Positions 53,028 through 64,000 are shown, counted from the stretch's first letter. The stretch: DNA of 64,000 bases from Phytoactinopolyspora limicola (GCF_011320225.1 NZ_JAAOEN010000001.1:477652-541651); one strand, 5' to 3'. Notes: a model not told the origin generated them from the sequence alone. Numbers and translations are program-made.

Positions 53028-53554
53028 CCGATCAGTGGGATCCCGATGGCGTCGACCTCGCCAAGGCGATGCTCGCGCGGGCCAAGGCCAATGGCAGGAA
53101 CACACCGAACCAGGCCGGCCGCCGGGGCACTCGTCGTCGGCCCGGTGCACGGGGCCGCTCGTCGCCAGGTGCCGGATGGAGTGGTCCGGCGCACGACGAT
53201 CGCGATCCACAACTGCTGGGGGCGGCTGTGGAGAAGCTGGCCAGTGAGCACGGTTGGGAGGAAGATCTGGCCGTACACGGGGTCATGGCCCGATGGGACT
53301 CGTTGGTTGGCTCGGACGTGGCCGCACACGTCACACCGGAGCGGTATGAAGACACAGTTCTGACGGTGCGTGCCGACTCCACCGCGTGGGCGACACAGGT
53401 TCGCTTGCTTGCTGGTGAGTTGGTGCGGAAGATCAATGTGGTCGTCGGTCACGGCACGCTCACCCGAGTCGAGGTGCTCGGCCCTCAGGGCCGCAGTTGG
53501 AGCAAGGGGCCGCGCACTGTTCCGGGCCGGGGGCCTCGAGACACCTATGGCTGA
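53024..53554 (+). CDS. dciA: DciA family protein (DUF721)
   Basis: Product of 176 residues. A basic, Gly/Arg-rich N-terminus is followed by the DUF721 domain ([59 protein letters not shown]). DciA is the helicase operator that loads DnaB in most bacteria lacking DnaC. Its ATG overlaps the recF stop, the standard actinobacterial order before gyrB. Confidence 0.92.
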   Translation: MTDQWDPDGVDLAKAMLARAKANGRNTPNQAGRRGTRRRPGARGRSSPGAGWSGPAHDDRDPQLLGAAVEKLASEHGWEEDLAVHGVMARWDSLVGSDVAAHVTPERYEDTVLTVRADSTAWATQVRLLAGELVRKINVVVGHGTLTRVEVLGPQGRSWSKGPRTVPGRGPRDTYG

Positions 53555-53953
53555 ACCGTTGGGCCTGCGAGCTGCCCATACCCTGCATGGGACGTCGTCG
53601 TGTCGCCCGGATCCGCCGCCCAGGTGGTGCGTCGCCGCAGTCTCGTCGCGGGTCGATGCGGTGAAATCGACCTCATCCTCGGCACCTGTTGCTAGTCTGC
53701 CGCGGCATTCGGAGGCGCTTCCAGAGAGCCAAGGGCCGGCCCTGACGTGTACGAAAGTCCGTCTTGCGTATGGGGAGTAACAGATGGTGATCTATGGCGC
53801 GCAAACAGCAATTCTGGGCTGCTGAGGCAGCATTCAGAGGCCTCTACAGGGTAGACTGGGCGGGTCCAAACAGGCCGCTTGGTCTCCTGGGGCTCTCAGC
53901 GGCCTACAGGTGAGTAGGGCGCGCTGTGCAATCTCGGCAGGAGGTCTCCGTTC
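53555..53953. promoter_or_regulatory. Region upstream of gyrB
   Basis: 399 bases with no confident gene. It should contain the gyrBA promoter; TAGTCT (53693) and TAGACT (53852) are possible -10 elements without clear -35 partners. A 13-codon frame with a GGGGAG site lies at 53784-53825. An AGGAGGT ribosome-binding site eight bases before GTG 53954 fixes the gyrB start. Confidence 0.6.
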
Positions 53954-55957
53954 GTGACGGACGATATCGCGTCCTACGATGCCAGTGACATCACCGTTCT
54001 CGAGGGTCTCGAGGCAGTCCGCAAACGCCCCGGCATGTACATCGGCTCAACCGGTGAGCGCGGATTACACCATCTCGTCTATGAGGTCGTCGACAACTCC
54101 GTCGACGAAGCGCTCGCCGGGGTGTGCGACACCATCGAGGTGGTCTTGCTGGCTGACGGCGGTGTTCGCGTCTTCGACAATGGCCGCGGCATTCCCGTCG
54201 CGGAACATCCGATCGAGAAGAAGCCGGCCGTCGAACTCGTCCTCACACAGCTACACGCGGGTGGCAAGTTCGGTGGCGGTGGGTACAAGGTCTCAGGTGG
54301 ATTGCACGGTGTGGGTGTCTCGGTTGTCAACGCCCTCTCCGCCCGCCTCGAGGTGGAGATCTTTCGAGACGGCTACCGCTGGACGCAGGCGTTCGTGGTT
54401 GGAGTGCCCGAGGCGCCCCTGCAGCGGCACGAACCCACTGATCACCATGGCACCACCGTTACCTTCTGGGCCAGTTCCGAGATCTTCGAGACGACGGTCT
54501 ATGACTTCGAGACGTTGTCCAATCGGTTCCGGGAGATGGCGTTCCTCAACAAGGGCCTGGCCCTCGTGTTGCGGGACGAGCGCCCGCAGGGCCGTGACGA
54601 AGGTGCTGAGGAAGACGTCGAAACCGACGACGCCGGTGGCCCGCGCGAGGCCCGTTACAGGTACACCGACGGCCTGGTCGACTACGTCCAGCACCTGAAC
54701 TCCGCCAAGAGTCCGGTCCACCGCAGCATCATCTCGTTCGAGGCCGAGTCGGAGGACGGCGACGGCCAGCCGATGAGCCTCGAGATGGCGATGCAGTGGA
54801 ACGACCAATTCACCGAGTCGGTGCACACCTTCGCCAACACCATCAACACCCACGAGGGCGGCACCCATGAAGAGGGTTTCCGAGCGGCGTTGACCACCCT
54901 GGTCAACCGGTTCGCCCGGGACTGGGCGGTGCTCAAGGAGAAAGACCCGAACCTCACCGGTGACGACGTCCGTGAGGGTTTGACCGCCATCGTGAGCATC
55001 AAACTTGCCGAACCACAGTTCGAGGGGCAGACGAAGACCAAGCTCGGCAACACCGAGGCGAAGGGCTTCGTCCAGCGCATCGTCAACGAGCAATTGGGCG
55101 CATGGTTCGAGCAGAACCCGGCGGAGGGCAAACTCATCGCCCGCAAGGCGCAAAGCGCAGCGGTGGCGCGGGTCGCGGCGCGCAAGGCGCGGGACGCGGC
55201 GCGTAGCCGTAAAGGACTCATGGGTGGGGCTGGACTGCCGGGCAAGTTGGCCGACTGCCAGTCGACCAACCCGGAAGAGTGCGAGCTCTTCATCGTCGAA
55301 GGAGACTCGGCGGGTGGTCCGGCCAAGCAGGGCCGCGATCCGCGGATCCAGGCGATCCTGCCGATTCGCGGGAAGATCCTGAACGTCGAGAAAGCCCGCA
55401 TCGACAAGATCCTTCAGAACCAAGAGGTCCAGGCCATCATCAACGGCCTCGGTACCGGTATTCACGAAGACTTCGACATCAACCGGCTGCGCTACCACAA
55501 GATCGTGTTGATGGCGGACGCCGATGTCGACGGCCAGCACATCCGCACGCTGCTGCTGACACTGCTGTTCCGGTTCATGCGGCCGGTGGTTGAGCATGGC
55601 CACGTATTCCTGGCCCAGCCCCCGCTGTACAAGCTGAAGTGGTCCGGGCGGGATGCACCGTCCGAGTACGCCTACTCCGACCGTGAGCGCGACGCGTTGA
55701 TTACGGCAGGTAGAGAAGCCGGAAAACGGCTGCCGAAGGACGACGGCATCCAGCGGTACAAGGGTCTCGGCGAGATGAACGACGACGAGCTGTGGGACAC
55801 GACGATGGACCCAGACCAGCGGCTCTTGCTGCAGGTGACGCTCGACGACGCCGCACAGGCCGACGACGTGTTCAGCACACTCATGGGCGAGGACGTCGAG
55901 AGCCGTCGCAAGTTCATCCAGCGTAATGCCCGGGACGTTCGTTTCCTGGACATCTAA
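53954..55957 (+). CDS. gyrB: DNA gyrase subunit B
   Basis: Product of 667 residues. The GHKL ATPase has [32 protein letters not shown] and [14 protein letters not shown]; the transducer domain follows; the TOPRIM domain has [26 protein letters not shown] near 450 and [20 protein letters not shown]. The C-terminus ends [17 protein letters not shown], a complete gyrase type. It supplies ATP-driven strand passage with GyrA, whose gene starts 25 bases downstream. Confidence 0.99.
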   Translation: MTDDIASYDASDITVLEGLEAVRKRPGMYIGSTGERGLHHLVYEVVDNSVDEALAGVCDTIEVVLLADGGVRVFDNGRGIPVAEHPIEKKPAVELVLTQLHAGGKFGGGGYKVSGGLHGVGVSVVNALSARLEVEIFRDGYRWTQAFVVGVPEAPLQRHEPTDHHGTTVTFWASSEIFETTVYDFETLSNRFREMAFLNKGLALVLRDERPQGRDEGAEEDVETDDAGGPREARYRYTDGLVDYVQHLNSAKSPVHRSIISFEAESEDGDGQPMSLEMAMQWNDQFTESVHTFANTINTHEGGTHEEGFRAALTTLVNRFARDWAVLKEKDPNLTGDDVREGLTAIVSIKLAEPQFEGQTKTKLGNTEAKGFVQRIVNEQLGAWFEQNPAEGKLIARKAQSAAVARVAARKARDAARSRKGLMGGAGLPGKLADCQSTNPEECELFIVEGDSAGGPAKQGRDPRIQAILPIRGKILNVEKARIDKILQNQEVQAIINGLGTGIHEDFDINRLRYHKIVLMADADVDGQHIRTLLLTLLFRFMRPVVEHGHVFLAQPPLYKLKWSGRDAPSEYAYSDRERDALITAGREAGKRLPKDDGIQRYKGLGEMNDDELWDTTMDPDQRLLLQVTLDDAAQADDVFSTLMGEDVESRRKFIQRNARDVRFLDI

Positions 55958-55982
55958 GCAGCGATCTTAAGAGGACCATTCT

Positions 55983-58526
55983 GTGACTGACGACATCACC
56001 ACCGCCGAAGAGCCTGGCGGTAGCCGGATCGAGCCCGTCGACCTTCAGGTCGAGATGCAACGCAGCTATCTCGACTACGCGATGACGGTCATCGTGGGGC
56101 GAGCCCTGCCAGACGTCCGCGACGGCCTCAAGCCGGTCCACCGCCGGGTTCTCTACGCGATGTTCGACGGCGGTTACCGGCCCGAGCGTGGATTCTCGAA
56201 GTGTTCGCGCGTCGTGGGCGACGTCATGGGCAACTACCACCCGCATGGCGACTCCGCGATCTACGACACCCTGGTCCGGTTGGGCCAATGGTGGTCGATG
56301 CGATACCTGCTGGTGCAGGGCCAGGGCAACTTCGGTTCGCGTGGCGACGACAAACAGGCCGCCATGCGTTACACCGAGTGCCGGATGGCGCCGTTGGCCA
56401 TGGAGATGGTCCGCGACATCGAGGAAGACACCGTCGACTTCTCCCCCAACTACGACGGGAGGGGTGCTGAACCGAACGTCCTGCCGAGCCGGTTCCCCAA
56501 CCTGTTGGTTAATGGGTCCGGCGGGATCGCTGTCGGGATGGCCACCAACATTCCGCCGCACAACTTGCGTGAAGTGGCCGCTGGCGTCGATTGGTATCTC
56601 GAGCACCCGGATGCTTCTAGTGAAGAGCTGTTGGAGGCTCTGCTCGAGCGGATCAAGGGCCCGGACTTCCCTACCAGCGGGCTCATCGTCGGCACCAGCG
56701 GGATCGAGCAGGCGTATCGGACCGGGCGCGGATCGGTCACCATGCGCGCCGTCGTCGAAGTCGAAGAGGACAGCCGGGGACGCACCTGTCTGATCATCAG
56801 CGAACTGCCGTACCAGGTGAACCCGGACGCACTAGCGCGCAAGATCGCCGATCTGGCTGACTCTGGCAGGGTTCCTGGGATCGCCGACCTGCGGGACGAC
56901 TCCTCGTCGCGGACCGGTATGCGGCTCGTCGTCGTGTTGAAGCGCGACGCCGTGGCCACGGTTGTCCGGAACAACCTGTACAAACACACTCAGCTGCAGG
57001 ACAACTTCGGCTGCAACATGGTGGCGTTGGTGGACGGTGTGCCGCGGACGCTGTCGTTGGACGCCTTCGTCCGGCACTGGGTCACCCATCAGGTCGAGGT
57101 GATCCGCCGGCGTACGGAGTTCCGGCTCCGCAAGCGCCGGGACCGGCTGCACATCGTCCGTGGCCTGCTCAAGGCGATCGACGCGATCGACGAGGTCATC
57201 GCCCTCATCCGGCGTTCGGTCGACGTCGAGGAAGCCCGCACCGGATTGATGCAGCTGCTGGACATCGATGAGGTGCAGGCTACGGCCATCCTCGACATGC
57301 AGCTGCGCCGATTGACCGCGTTGTCGCGCGACGAGCTGCAAACCGAACATGACACGCTTCTCGAAGAGATCGCCGACCTCGAAGGCATTCTGGCGTCGGA
57401 CGCCCGGAAATATCAGATCATCCGCGACGAACTGGCCGAGATCGTCGACAAATACGGTGATGAACGACGCACCCACATCATCCCGGCTGAGGGTGACCTG
57501 ACGGCCGAAGATCTCATCACCGAGGAGCCGGTGGTCGTCACGATCACCCGCGGCGGGTACGCCAAACGGACCAAGGCCGACCTTTACCGGGTGCAGAAGC
57601 GCGGTGGCAAAGGGGTCCGTGGGGCACAACTACGCGAGGACGACGTCGTCGACCAGTTCTTCGTGACCACTACTCACCACTGGGTGTTGTTCTTCACCAA
57701 CCGGGGTCGGGTGTATCGGGCCAAGGCGTATGAGCTGCCCGAGTCGGCTCGCGACTCCAAGGGCCAGCACGTCGCCAACCTGCTTGCTTTCCAACCGGAC
57801 GAGAAGATCGCCCGGGTGATGACGCTGCGCGACTACGAGCAAGCGCCGTACTTGGTGCTGGCCACGAAGTCCGGCATGATCAAGAAGACTCGGCTCACCG
57901 AATACGACTCCAACCGATCTGGAGGTGTCATCGCGCTCATGTTCCGGCATGATGATGACGAGCTGATCGGCGCCGAGCTGGTGAGCTCCGAGGATGACAT
58001 CCTTCTGGTGTCGCGTAAGGCGCAGTCCATCCGCTTCACCGCCACCGACGAGCAGTTGCGTCCGATGGGGCGCCCAACCAGCGGTGTGGTGGGGATGAAA
58101 TTCCGGGACGGTGACGAGTTGTTGTCGATGTCGGTCGTCCAGGACGGAACCGAATCGTACGTCTTCACCGTCACAGATGGTGGGTTCGCAAAACGCAGCG
58201 CTGTCGAGGAGTATCGGGTGCAGGGCCGTGGCGGACTCGGCATCAAGGCAATGAAGATCAACGAGGATCGAGGTTCCCTGGTGGGTGCTCTGGTGGTCGG
58301 CGAGGACGACCAAGTACTTGCTATCCGCGCGAGCGGAGGGGTCACCCGTAGCGCCGTGAGTGACGTTCCGGCCAAGGGACGTGACACTATGGGCGTTAAA
58401 TACGTTTCGTTGGGTAGCGACGACACCATCGTCGCTATCGCGCGAGGAATAGGCGAGGAAGACGAAGCGGCCGAGGTCGCCGAAGCGCTGGAGACCGAGA
58501 CCAATTCGGAAGGTGATGGCTTGTGA
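55983..58526 (+). CDS. gyrA: DNA gyrase subunit A
   Basis: Product of 847 residues: breakage-reunion domain with catalytic Tyr130 in [13 protein letters not shown], a coiled-coil region, and the C-terminal beta-pinwheel with the GyrA box [10 protein letters not shown]. The quinolone-resistance region reads [38 protein letters not shown]: serine and aspartate at the E. coli 83 and 87 positions are present, but the QWWS and LVQGQ/GSRGDD parts differ from the PWS and LVD/GSPGND forms I recall for other actinobacteria. GTG 55983; the stop overlaps the next gene (GTGA). Confidence 0.98.
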   Translation: MTDDITTAEEPGGSRIEPVDLQVEMQRSYLDYAMTVIVGRALPDVRDGLKPVHRRVLYAMFDGGYRPERGFSKCSRVVGDVMGNYHPHGDSAIYDTLVRLGQWWSMRYLLVQGQGNFGSRGDDKQAAMRYTECRMAPLAMEMVRDIEEDTVDFSPNYDGRGAEPNVLPSRFPNLLVNGSGGIAVGMATNIPPHNLREVAAGVDWYLEHPDASSEELLEALLERIKGPDFPTSGLIVGTSGIEQAYRTGRGSVTMRAVVEVEEDSRGRTCLIISELPYQVNPDALARKIADLADSGRVPGIADLRDDSSSRTGMRLVVVLKRDAVATVVRNNLYKHTQLQDNFGCNMVALVDGVPRTLSLDAFVRHWVTHQVEVIRRRTEFRLRKRRDRLHIVRGLLKAIDAIDEVIALIRRSVDVEEARTGLMQLLDIDEVQATAILDMQLRRLTALSRDELQTEHDTLLEEIADLEGILASDARKYQIIRDELAEIVDKYGDERRTHIIPAEGDLTAEDLITEEPVVVTITRGGYAKRTKADLYRVQKRGGKGVRGAQLREDDVVDQFFVTTTHHWVLFFTNRGRVYRAKAYELPESARDSKGQHVANLLAFQPDEKIARVMTLRDYEQAPYLVLATKSGMIKKTRLTEYDSNRSGGVIALMFRHDDDELIGAELVSSEDDILLVSRKAQSIRFTATDEQLRPMGRPTSGVVGMKFRDGDELLSMSVVQDGTESYVFTVTDGGFAKRSAVEEYRVQGRGGLGIKAMKINEDRGSLVGALVVGEDDQVLAIRASGGVTRSAVSDVPAKGRDTMGVKYVSLGSDDTIVAIARGIGEEDEAAEVAEALETETNSEGDGL

Positions 58527-59509
58527 CGAGCACCGGCGGGACCGGACGTCCCGCGGCTGAAGAGGCGACAGAAGCGCCCTCCGGGACTTCCGCCAACCCG
58601 TCGGGCGGCGCCACTACCGGTGCCGGCCCGGACCCTGCGGTGCAGGCTCGGCGGCCGTCGTCGAACGGTCCGGTGGCGGGTCCTCGAGGGGCTGCGGCGG
58701 CTCGGACGGCCACGCCCAACCGGCGCAAGACGCGACCCAAGTCGGCCCAGGCGTCGCCACCGTCGCCTCCGGAGGTCTCTCCCCCACCTCCGCAGCAACA
58801 GCAGCCGGCCCAGCCTGTCAACAACGAAGGACCGGCGTACTCGCCGCCGGCCGTCGTGCAGGCGGCCGAGGCCACGCAGAACCGGTCTCGGCATCCGGCG
58901 CCGAAGCCGCCGGGTCCGGCGCGCGGTCCACGCCCGGAGCCGGTTCCTCCGCCGTCGGCGGTCCCCACGTACGCCGCACCCGCGCCGGCCGCTCCGGTGG
59001 CGCCCGCGGCGCCGCGGCCGCTGCCCGACGACACCCAGTCGAGCTTGGATGCCCGCCCGCAGGTTCACGAAGACCCTCGGGTGGTCGCCGAGCGCTCCGC
59101 GCCGGCACCGCGTGGTCAGACCGGCCGCCGCCCGCCGCGGGTGCGTAAGGCCCGTTTGCGGCTGGTCCGGGTGGATCCGTGGTCGGTCATGAAGACGGCT
59201 TTCCTGTTGTCGGTGGCGTTGGGTATCGCGCTGTTCGTGGCCGTGGCGGTGCTGTGGTCCGTCATGGACGCCGCGGGTGTCTTCGCCTCGATCAGCGACC
59301 TGGTGACGGACTTCACCGCGTCGAGCACGAGCGAAGGCGTCGACGTCAACCAGTATGTCGAGCTGTCTCGGGTGCTCGGGTTCACCACTCTGATAGCGGT
59401 CGTGAACGTGGTCCTGATCACCGCGCTGGCAACACTGGGTGCGTTCTTGTACAACTTGTCGGCCAGCCTGCTCGGTGGTTTGGAACTGACACTGGCCGAA
59501 GACGACTGA
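58523..59509 (+). CDS. DUF3566 membrane protein
   Basis: Product of 328 residues. A long disordered Pro/Ala-rich region (1-205) precedes the DUF3566 domain ([38 protein letters not shown] near 213-250, and a second helix [30 protein letters not shown] at the end). It sits at the place of Rv0007 after gyrA in mycobacteria and its counterpart elsewhere; a cell-wall or division role is suspected. Start GTG overlaps the gyrA stop. Confidence 0.92.
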   Translation: MTSTGGTGRPAAEEATEAPSGTSANPSGGATTGAGPDPAVQARRPSSNGPVAGPRGAAAARTATPNRRKTRPKSAQASPPSPPEVSPPPPQQQQPAQPVNNEGPAYSPPAVVQAAEATQNRSRHPAPKPPGPARGPRPEPVPPPSAVPTYAAPAPAAPVAPAAPRPLPDDTQSSLDARPQVHEDPRVVAERSAPAPRGQTGRRPPRVRKARLRLVRVDPWSVMKTAFLLSVALGIALFVAVAVLWSVMDAAGVFASISDLVTDFTASSTSEGVDVNQYVELSRVLGFTTLIAVVNVVLITALATLGAFLYNLSASLLGGLELTLAEDD

Positions 59510-59591
59510 CCGGCGGTGGTCCGCGGGCGTAGGGCCGGTTTGGGTCGGCCGGCCACTCTGCGGTAATCTGCTGAACGCACATGGTGCACGC

Positions 59592-59665
59592 GGGCCTATA
59601 GCTCAGTTGGTTAGAGCGCATCCCTGATAAGGATGAGGTCACTGGTTCAAATCCAGTTAGGCCCA
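59592..59665 (+). tRNA. ileT: tRNA-Ile (GAT)
   Basis: Cloverleaf of 74 bases: acceptor GGGCCTA pairs with TAGGCCC, D arm GCTCAGTTGGTTAGAGC, anticodon arm CATCC-CTGATAA-GGATG with GAT, and T arm with GGTTCAAATCC. The discriminator is A and CCA is not encoded. Its place after the gyrA-DUF3566 genes is the usual actinobacterial one. Confidence 0.98.
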
Positions 59666-59711
59666 CTTCTGGTTTCTGTTCGACGCCGGTCGGGATCCGC
59701 CCGGCACCTGG

Positions 59712-60824
59712 TCATGACGCAGGTGGTTCCCATTCGCCCGTGGCGAGGAACTTCTCGATGGTTGCCAGATATGGCGTGAGATCCCATTCTCTGTCGGCGA
59801 CCCACTCGTCGGAGTAGTAGCTGTGCCGATAGCGTTCTCCACCGTCACAGATCAACGTCACGACGCTTCCTCGTTTCCCGGCCGCGAGCATCTGGGCGAT
59901 CAACTGCCACACACCCCACAGGTTGGTGCCGGTGGAGCCACCCGCGGTCAGTCCACTGACCTGATGGAGGTGGCGCATGGCGGCGACGCTGGCGGCGTCG
60001 GGAACCGGAATCATCAAGTCGATGACCGATGGGATGAAGCTGGGTTCCATCCGAGGGCGCCCGATACCTTCGATTCGCGACGGCATGCCGGTGGCGAAGT
60101 CGGAGGTGTTGGTGACCCAGCCGGGCAAGAACGCTGAGTTCTCCGGGTCGACCACAGCCAGGCGGGTGTGGTGGCGCCGGTATCGAATGTAACGACCGAT
60201 GGTGGCGGACGTCCCGCCGGTTCCAGCGCCCATGACGATCCAGTCCGGCACGGGATAGCGCTCAGCCGACAGCTGATCGAAGATCGATTCGGCGATGTTG
60301 TTGTTCCCTCGCCAGTCTGTAGCCCGTTCGGCGAAGGTGAACTGGTCCATGTAGTGGCCTTGGGTTTCGGCCGCGATGCGCTCTGCCTCGGGGTAGATGT
60401 CCGGCGGGCGGTCGACGAAATGGCAGGTGGCGCCGTAGCGCTCGATCAGGGCGATCTTCTCCGGGCTGGTTTTGCGGGGCATCACCGCGACGAAGTCGAC
60501 GCCGATGAGCCGCGCGAAGTACGCCTCGGATACGGCAGTTGAGCCGGAACTCGCCTCAACGACGGTGGTTCCTTCGGTGATCCACCCGTTGGCCAGGGCG
60601 TAGAGGAATAATGATCGCGCTAGGCGGTGTTTGAGGCTGCCGGTCGGATGAACTGATTCGTCTTTGAGGTAGAGGTCGATGCCCCAGTCGGCCGGTAGTG
60701 GAAACACGTGCAGGTGGGTGTCGGCGGAGCGGTTGGCGTCGGCCTCGACCCGTCGCACCGCCTCGTCGACCCATGCTCGTGTCTTCGTGCATGAGCGGTC
60801 CACCCATGGTTCCGGCGTCGGCAT
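59712..60824 (-). CDS. Cysteine synthase-family PLP enzyme, Cds1-like
   Basis: Product of 370 residues, fold type [25 protein letters not shown] holds the PLP lysine (near 67), [15 protein letters not shown] binds the substrate carboxylate, [16 protein letters not shown] binds the phosphate, and [14 protein letters not shown] and [19 protein letters not shown] complete the site. The asparagine of O-acetylserine sulfhydrylases is replaced in EASSGST, and the length matches Cds1, the mycobacterial cysteine desulfhydrase. ATG 60824 follows a TACGCT -10 (60832-60837) by seven bases, so the transcript is probably leaderless. Confidence 0.88.
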   Translation of the reverse strand: MPTPEPWVDRSCTKTRAWVDEAVRRVEADANRSADTHLHVFPLPADWGIDLYLKDESVHPTGSLKHRLARSLFLYALANGWITEGTTVVEASSGSTAVSEAYFARLIGVDFVAVMPRKTSPEKIALIERYGATCHFVDRPPDIYPEAERIAAETQGHYMDQFTFAERATDWRGNNNIAESIFDQLSAERYPVPDWIVMGAGTGGTSATIGRYIRYRRHHTRLAVVDPENSAFLPGWVTNTSDFATGMPSRIEGIGRPRMEPSFIPSVIDLMIPVPDAASVAAMRHLHQVSGLTAGGSTGTNLWGVWQLIAQMLAAGKRGSVVTLICDGGERYRHSYYSDEWVADREWDLTPYLATIEKFLATGEWEPPAS

Positions 60825-60831
60825 GCAAGTC

Positions 60832-60837
60832 AGCGTA
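60832..60837 (-). promoter_or_regulatory. -10 element (TACGCT) for the Cds1-like gene
   Basis: Read on the minus strand, TACGCT ends seven bases before the ATG at 60824. Confidence 0.55.
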
Positions 60838-60920
60838 CCTGGACCAAGGTAGCCATCGAGTTTGGATTGCCACCCCAGATGATCTAGAGAATGGCGGACG
60901 TACTGTGTTGCACTGGCCTC

Positions 60921-61241
60921 ATGAACGGCGACGAGATCGAGGACGTCGAGAACAGATACAAGGTCGAGCTCCAGGACGCGCTTCCCAAGGTGCGGGAGCA
61001 AGCAGCGGCGTGTCGTACGGCCTTTGAACGCGTGACCAGGGCTTTGGAGAACGGGGCTTGGCAGAGCACGGCCCAGCAGGCCTTCGAGGAGGAACTCCGA
61101 GCCCGGAAGGACGGGGCCGAGGCGGCTGGCGACGATTGCCAGGCCGCTTTTGAGAACGCGGAGGCAGCCGAACCCGACAAGGTCCCCGACGACGACTGGC
61201 GGGCTCGGTTCGATCCGTATCCGCGCTACGGATACCAGTGA
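60921..61241 (+). CDS. WXG100-like small helical protein
   Basis: Product of about 106 residues, predicted as two helices with a turn: [80 protein letters not shown] Trp in the turn (AWQS, near 56) resembles the WXG motif of type VII secretion substrates, but the Gly is absent. An upstream ATG at 60891 would add ten residues. The next gene starts 30 bases later, so they form an operon. Confidence 0.75.
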   Translation: MNGDEIEDVENRYKVELQDALPKVREQAAACRTAFERVTRALENGAWQSTAQQAFEEELRARKDGAEAAGDDCQAAFENAEAAEPDKVPDDDWRARFDPYPRYGYQ

Positions 61242-61271
61242 TCGAACCGGATAGACGAGGCAAGAACGACA

Positions 61272-63368
61272 ATGGGAAACCTGGCACAGATCGTTATACC
61301 CGAGATGCACAAGCTAGTGACGAGCCTAGAAGAAGGGCGCTGGGAACTATGGGGTGCCCAGATCCTGCTCAAAAGCACCTACATTCCCAACTACCGGATC
61401 GACCACTCGTTCGGCGACCAGGTTCAGCGCGCCATCGACTGGGCAGACGACGAGCTGCCGGGCGTGCGCCGTCGGCTCGCACTGGCCGAGGCCATCGAGC
61501 AGCATGAGCCAGAGTTGGCGGGCGCGACAGTAACGATCAACGAGGACCACATCAGTGACCTCTCCCCCGACGAAGCCAAGCAACTTGGCAAGGATGTAGC
61601 AGAACAGCTGCGGGACAGCGACAACGAGATAGACGAGGAGCTGGCCACCCTACTCCAAGAGCACCAGAACGACCCCTACTTCGCCGAAGGCTTTGCCACA
61701 ACGATCAGTCCGGATGAACTCGCCGACGTCATCTGGGGACTTAACAACAACTATCACGGTCAGACCAGCGATTACGAACAACTGTTGGCGTCCCTGTCCG
61801 GGACCTTGGGCACGGGCACCCGCAGCACCGGCCGATTGGCGCTGCCGGATGGTTACGCCCAAGGATGGGTCGATGTCATCACCGGTCCCGAGCCTGGAGA
61901 AGCCGAGCCGGGCGGACGCTCGCAGGCATTGGCGATCCTGCTGGCGCAAGGTGTGTACTCGACGGACTTCCTGGACCACGTCGCCGCCGAGCTTTACGAC
62001 TTCGAGCGGTCGTTCGGCGGCGATCCGGTCTGGCGGCCCCGTGCCGACAACGGTTCGAGTAGTCGGGACACGATGCATGTCTGGGACAGTGCCGGCAACA
62101 TCGCGGTCGACGTCATGCCGTATCTGATGCAAGCGCTCGGCAACAATCCCGAGGCGGCGCAGAACTTCTTCAACCAGGGTGGCAACATCAAGGTCGAGAT
62201 CGGCGATCAGGAGCAGTACGTCAACGCACGTCTCCAGTACATGATCCAGGAACGTACATGGCGCCCCGGCGCTGGGTCCGACGGCGGCGCCGGGCTGGGC
62301 ATCGCATTGGAGACGGCGACGACCACGTTCCGGGACCGGTCGTCACAGGGCCGGATCTCGGCCCGGATCGCCTCGCAGACGTTCGCTTTAATCGGTTCGC
62401 AGACGGGTGAGGGAGCGAGCAATCGCTTGGGCCCCATCCCGGACAGCCCCGGCTGGCACATGTGGGAAGGCATGCGTGAGAACGTCGCGAACATGCTCGC
62501 CGACTACGCACCCGATCTGATTCAAACAGCAGGTCAAAACGGTCGGTTGAATTCCATCGCGGAACGAGGATGGACGGGCACAACCGACCGGTTCGGCGAA
62601 GATGCCCCGTACGGCGCGACGATGAACCGGGAGCTGATGGAACAGTTGCTGGGTACCCTCGGCCACGATGCCGAGCACATCGAGATCGTAATGGCCGGTG
62701 TTGTAGGTGCGTCCCAGCTACGTATGTCCGTCGCTCTGGAGAACGGCCTGACCGACGGGCACGAGTTGTCGGCCCCGGCGGCCATCTTGACCAATACAGC
62801 GGTTCCACCTGCCCTTGAGAATGCTCAGCATCAAGGTGCAGAGGCGCTGGGATGGTTGCTTAACAGTGCGTTCTACGGCGCCGAACAAGCGGACCGGATT
62901 GCTCAGCAGCATGCTGACCTGCTTGCTCAGGGTCTGGACGTCCTCACCGTCGTCCCCGGTGTGGCCCCTGGAGGACGATGGTCGAAGTTCGTCTTCGACC
63001 AGATCAAGCGCGAGACGCTGAACAGCATCAGGAATAGCGGCGCCACGGGTAACGCTGAAAACATCGCCAACCTAACGCCTGATCAAGTGCAGCAACTTGA
63101 GCGTAACTTGTTCAACCTGCTGCTTGCACACGGCTATTTCGATCAACAGTATGTCGACGAGGCGAACGGTGGTCCTGAGAGCACGCGCTTCTCAGCGCCG
63201 CCGGAAGATGCAATCGATCGCACGGTGGATCCGCCAGAGATCCTATTCGGCAGCGAAGCCTGGGACGAGTGGCGGCTGGACGACAGACCGCTCCAGAAGT
63301 GGGTGAACTCGTTGATCACCATTTCGTTCAAGCAGGCCCTCGAGCATGGATTTGAGCTGAGTCCGTGA
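61272..63368 (+). CDS. Large helical protein, possible type VII secretion-associated (DUF6571-like)
   Basis: Product of 698 residues, almost all alpha-helical, without signal peptide or clear membrane helix. A first segment (1-75) resembles a WXG-like helical hairpin; [13 protein letters not shown] and [24 protein letters not shown] follow, and the middle has many short helices. The overall plan resembles DUF6571-type proteins that accompany WXG100 genes in Streptomyces, but I cannot confirm this here. No catalytic toxin motif is visible. It is followed by a lipoprotein gene in the same operon (stop/start overlap TGATG). Confidence 0.7.
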   Translation: MGNLAQIVIPEMHKLVTSLEEGRWELWGAQILLKSTYIPNYRIDHSFGDQVQRAIDWADDELPGVRRRLALAEAIEQHEPELAGATVTINEDHISDLSPDEAKQLGKDVAEQLRDSDNEIDEELATLLQEHQNDPYFAEGFATTISPDELADVIWGLNNNYHGQTSDYEQLLASLSGTLGTGTRSTGRLALPDGYAQGWVDVITGPEPGEAEPGGRSQALAILLAQGVYSTDFLDHVAAELYDFERSFGGDPVWRPRADNGSSSRDTMHVWDSAGNIAVDVMPYLMQALGNNPEAAQNFFNQGGNIKVEIGDQEQYVNARLQYMIQERTWRPGAGSDGGAGLGIALETATTTFRDRSSQGRISARIASQTFALIGSQTGEGASNRLGPIPDSPGWHMWEGMRENVANMLADYAPDLIQTAGQNGRLNSIAERGWTGTTDRFGEDAPYGATMNRELMEQLLGTLGHDAEHIEIVMAGVVGASQLRMSVALENGLTDGHELSAPAAILTNTAVPPALENAQHQGAEALGWLLNSAFYGAEQADRIAQQHADLLAQGLDVLTVVPGVAPGGRWSKFVFDQIKRETLNSIRNSGATGNAENIANLTPDQVQQLERNLFNLLLAHGYFDQQYVDEANGGPESTRFSAPPEDAIDRTVDPPEILFGSEAWDEWRLDDRPLQKWVNSLITISFKQALEHGFELSP

Positions 63369-64000
63369 TGAAGGTGACGAGCCGATACGTTGTTATCGCG
63401 GCGCTGGCGGTGACAGTAGCGGGGTGTACATCGGGGGATGACGCCTCGGCGGACGACGATGCTAACGGTGACGGAGTGACCAGCGCAGATGGACTGTGTG
63501 AGTTCGTTCCCTGGGAACATGTGCAAAATGCCCTGGGACTTGATGACTTAGAAGGTGACGGAACACTGATCGAATTCCGCCCACTGGCTCGCACCGCCGA
63601 TCAGGCTACCTCGGTGGTGCGGCGTGGCACCTGCTGGGTTCGTCGTTCAGGTGAAACCGATCGCGGAGGTGCGGTGCGCGTCCGGGTGGATTGGAACCTG
63701 GACGAGCGGCGGGACGATTTCGAGTTGGGGCTGAAGAATGAGGCCGCCGGCCGGTTCCCGGATGAGGTGGGGTTGGGTTATGCGTGGACGCGGGATGATC
63801 GTCCGCGTCCTGACGGGTCTGAGGGCCTGATTGGCGGCGCCCAGCTGGCGTATGGAGATGTCATCGTGTCAGCGGTGATTAATCTTCCTGCTGAGGGGAC
63901 TGATCCGAAAGAGAGCGGTACGGCGATTGTGTTGGAGATGGTCGAGTCGTTGAATCTTCCTGATCAGTGGACGCTGGATGACGACCCGCCCAGTCGACTC
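63368..64000 (+). CDS. Lipoprotein, 3' end outside the window
   Basis: The frame is open to the window edge (211 codons seen). ATG 63368 overlaps the preceding stop. The signal peptide ends in VAGC lipobox, followed by an acidic Ser/Asp linker; the mature part has CEFVPWEHVQNALGL and GTCWVRRSGETDRGGAVRVRVDWNLDERRDDFE, with two cysteines that may pair. It resembles small DUF3558-like lipoproteins only in outline. Third gene of the WXG100-like cassette. Confidence 0.8.
   Translation, partial: MKVTSRYVVIAALAVTVAGCTSGDDASADDDANGDGVTSADGLCEFVPWEHVQNALGLDDLEGDGTLIEFRPLARTADQATSVVRRGTCWVRRSGETDRGGAVRVRVDWNLDERRDDFELGLKNEAAGRFPDEVGLGYAWTRDDRPRPDGSEGLIGGAQLAYGDVIVSAVINLPAEGTDPKESGTAIVLEMVESLNLPDQWTLDDDPPSRL

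Noticed and set aside
54293-55603. 436-residue minus-strand frame opposite gyrB
   Set aside because: Antisense shadow of gyrB.
59641-59711. A second tRNA (alanine) after tRNA-Ile
   Set aside because: No cloverleaf is visible; the Cds1-like gene begins at once.

Overview
The window is a 64 kb, GC-rich actinobacterial chromosome segment spanning the replication origin. On the minus strand up to about 47.3 kb lies the classical series rpmH-rnpA-yidD-yidC-khpB-rsmG-parA-parB. On the plus strand follow dnaA, the DnaA-box-rich dnaA-dnaN gap, dnaN, a 6-phosphogluconate dehydrogenase gene, recF, a DciA/DUF721 gene, gyrB, gyrA, a DUF3566 membrane protein and tRNA-Ile(GAT). Left of parB the order (trxA, trxB, anti-sigma, sigM-like, murJ, DUF6049, cca, ino1, padR, PBP, rpsF-ssb-rpsR-rplI) is, as I recall it, closer to Streptomyces-type synteny than to mycobacteria, where the rpsF-ino1 block lies on the other side of dnaA. 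Leaderless starts, GTG/TTG starts and four-base start/stop overlaps are common. A deep-branching actinomycete with a Streptomyces-like core is the safest guess; a genus cannot be fixed from this sequence alone.

Layout. 0-4.7 kb: the end of a UbiB-like gene, an internally duplicated membrane protein, a 1 kb gene-free nest of palindromic repeats, and a NarL-type two-component pair. 4.9-6.5 kb: the rpsF-ssb-rpsR-rplI operon. 6.8-12.3 kb: an accessory block (MFS transporter with a possible leader peptide, endonuclease IV-like protein, FemX-like peptidyltransferase coupled to an alanine-racemase-like protein, a stress protein and an acetyltransferase). 12.5-19.7 kb: two membrane glycosyltransferases and a class A PBP with a glycine-rich tail, then padR-ino1 under a visible PadR operator. 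20.2-25.5 kb: a complete conservon (cvnABCD-type kinase/roadblock/DUF742/GTPase) and a lipoprotein. 25.6-40.4 kb: cca, then the translationally coupled DUF6049-murJ-sigM-anti-sigma series, the thioredoxin pair, a CwlM-like amidase, a cupin, an aminotransferase and a D-Ala-D-Ala ligase-like protein. 40.5-41.9 kb: a secreted S1 protease. 42.1-59.7 kb: the origin core. 59.7-64 kb: a Cds1-like PLP enzyme and a WXG100-like / large alpha-helical protein / lipoprotein cassette cut by the window end.

Functionally the window joins replication initiation and chromosome partitioning (DnaA, DnaN, RecF, gyrase, ParAB with parS sites inside parB and rsmG) to cell-wall synthesis (MurJ-pseudokinase fusion, CwlM-like protein, PBP, FemX, Ddl), envelope stress and redox control (SigM with its ZAS anti-sigma, TrxA/TrxB) and membrane protein insertion (YidC). 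The least explained parts are the dispersed palindromic repeat family (1.7-2.6, 11.2, 19.8 and 42.05 kb) and the WXG100-like cassette at the right edge.
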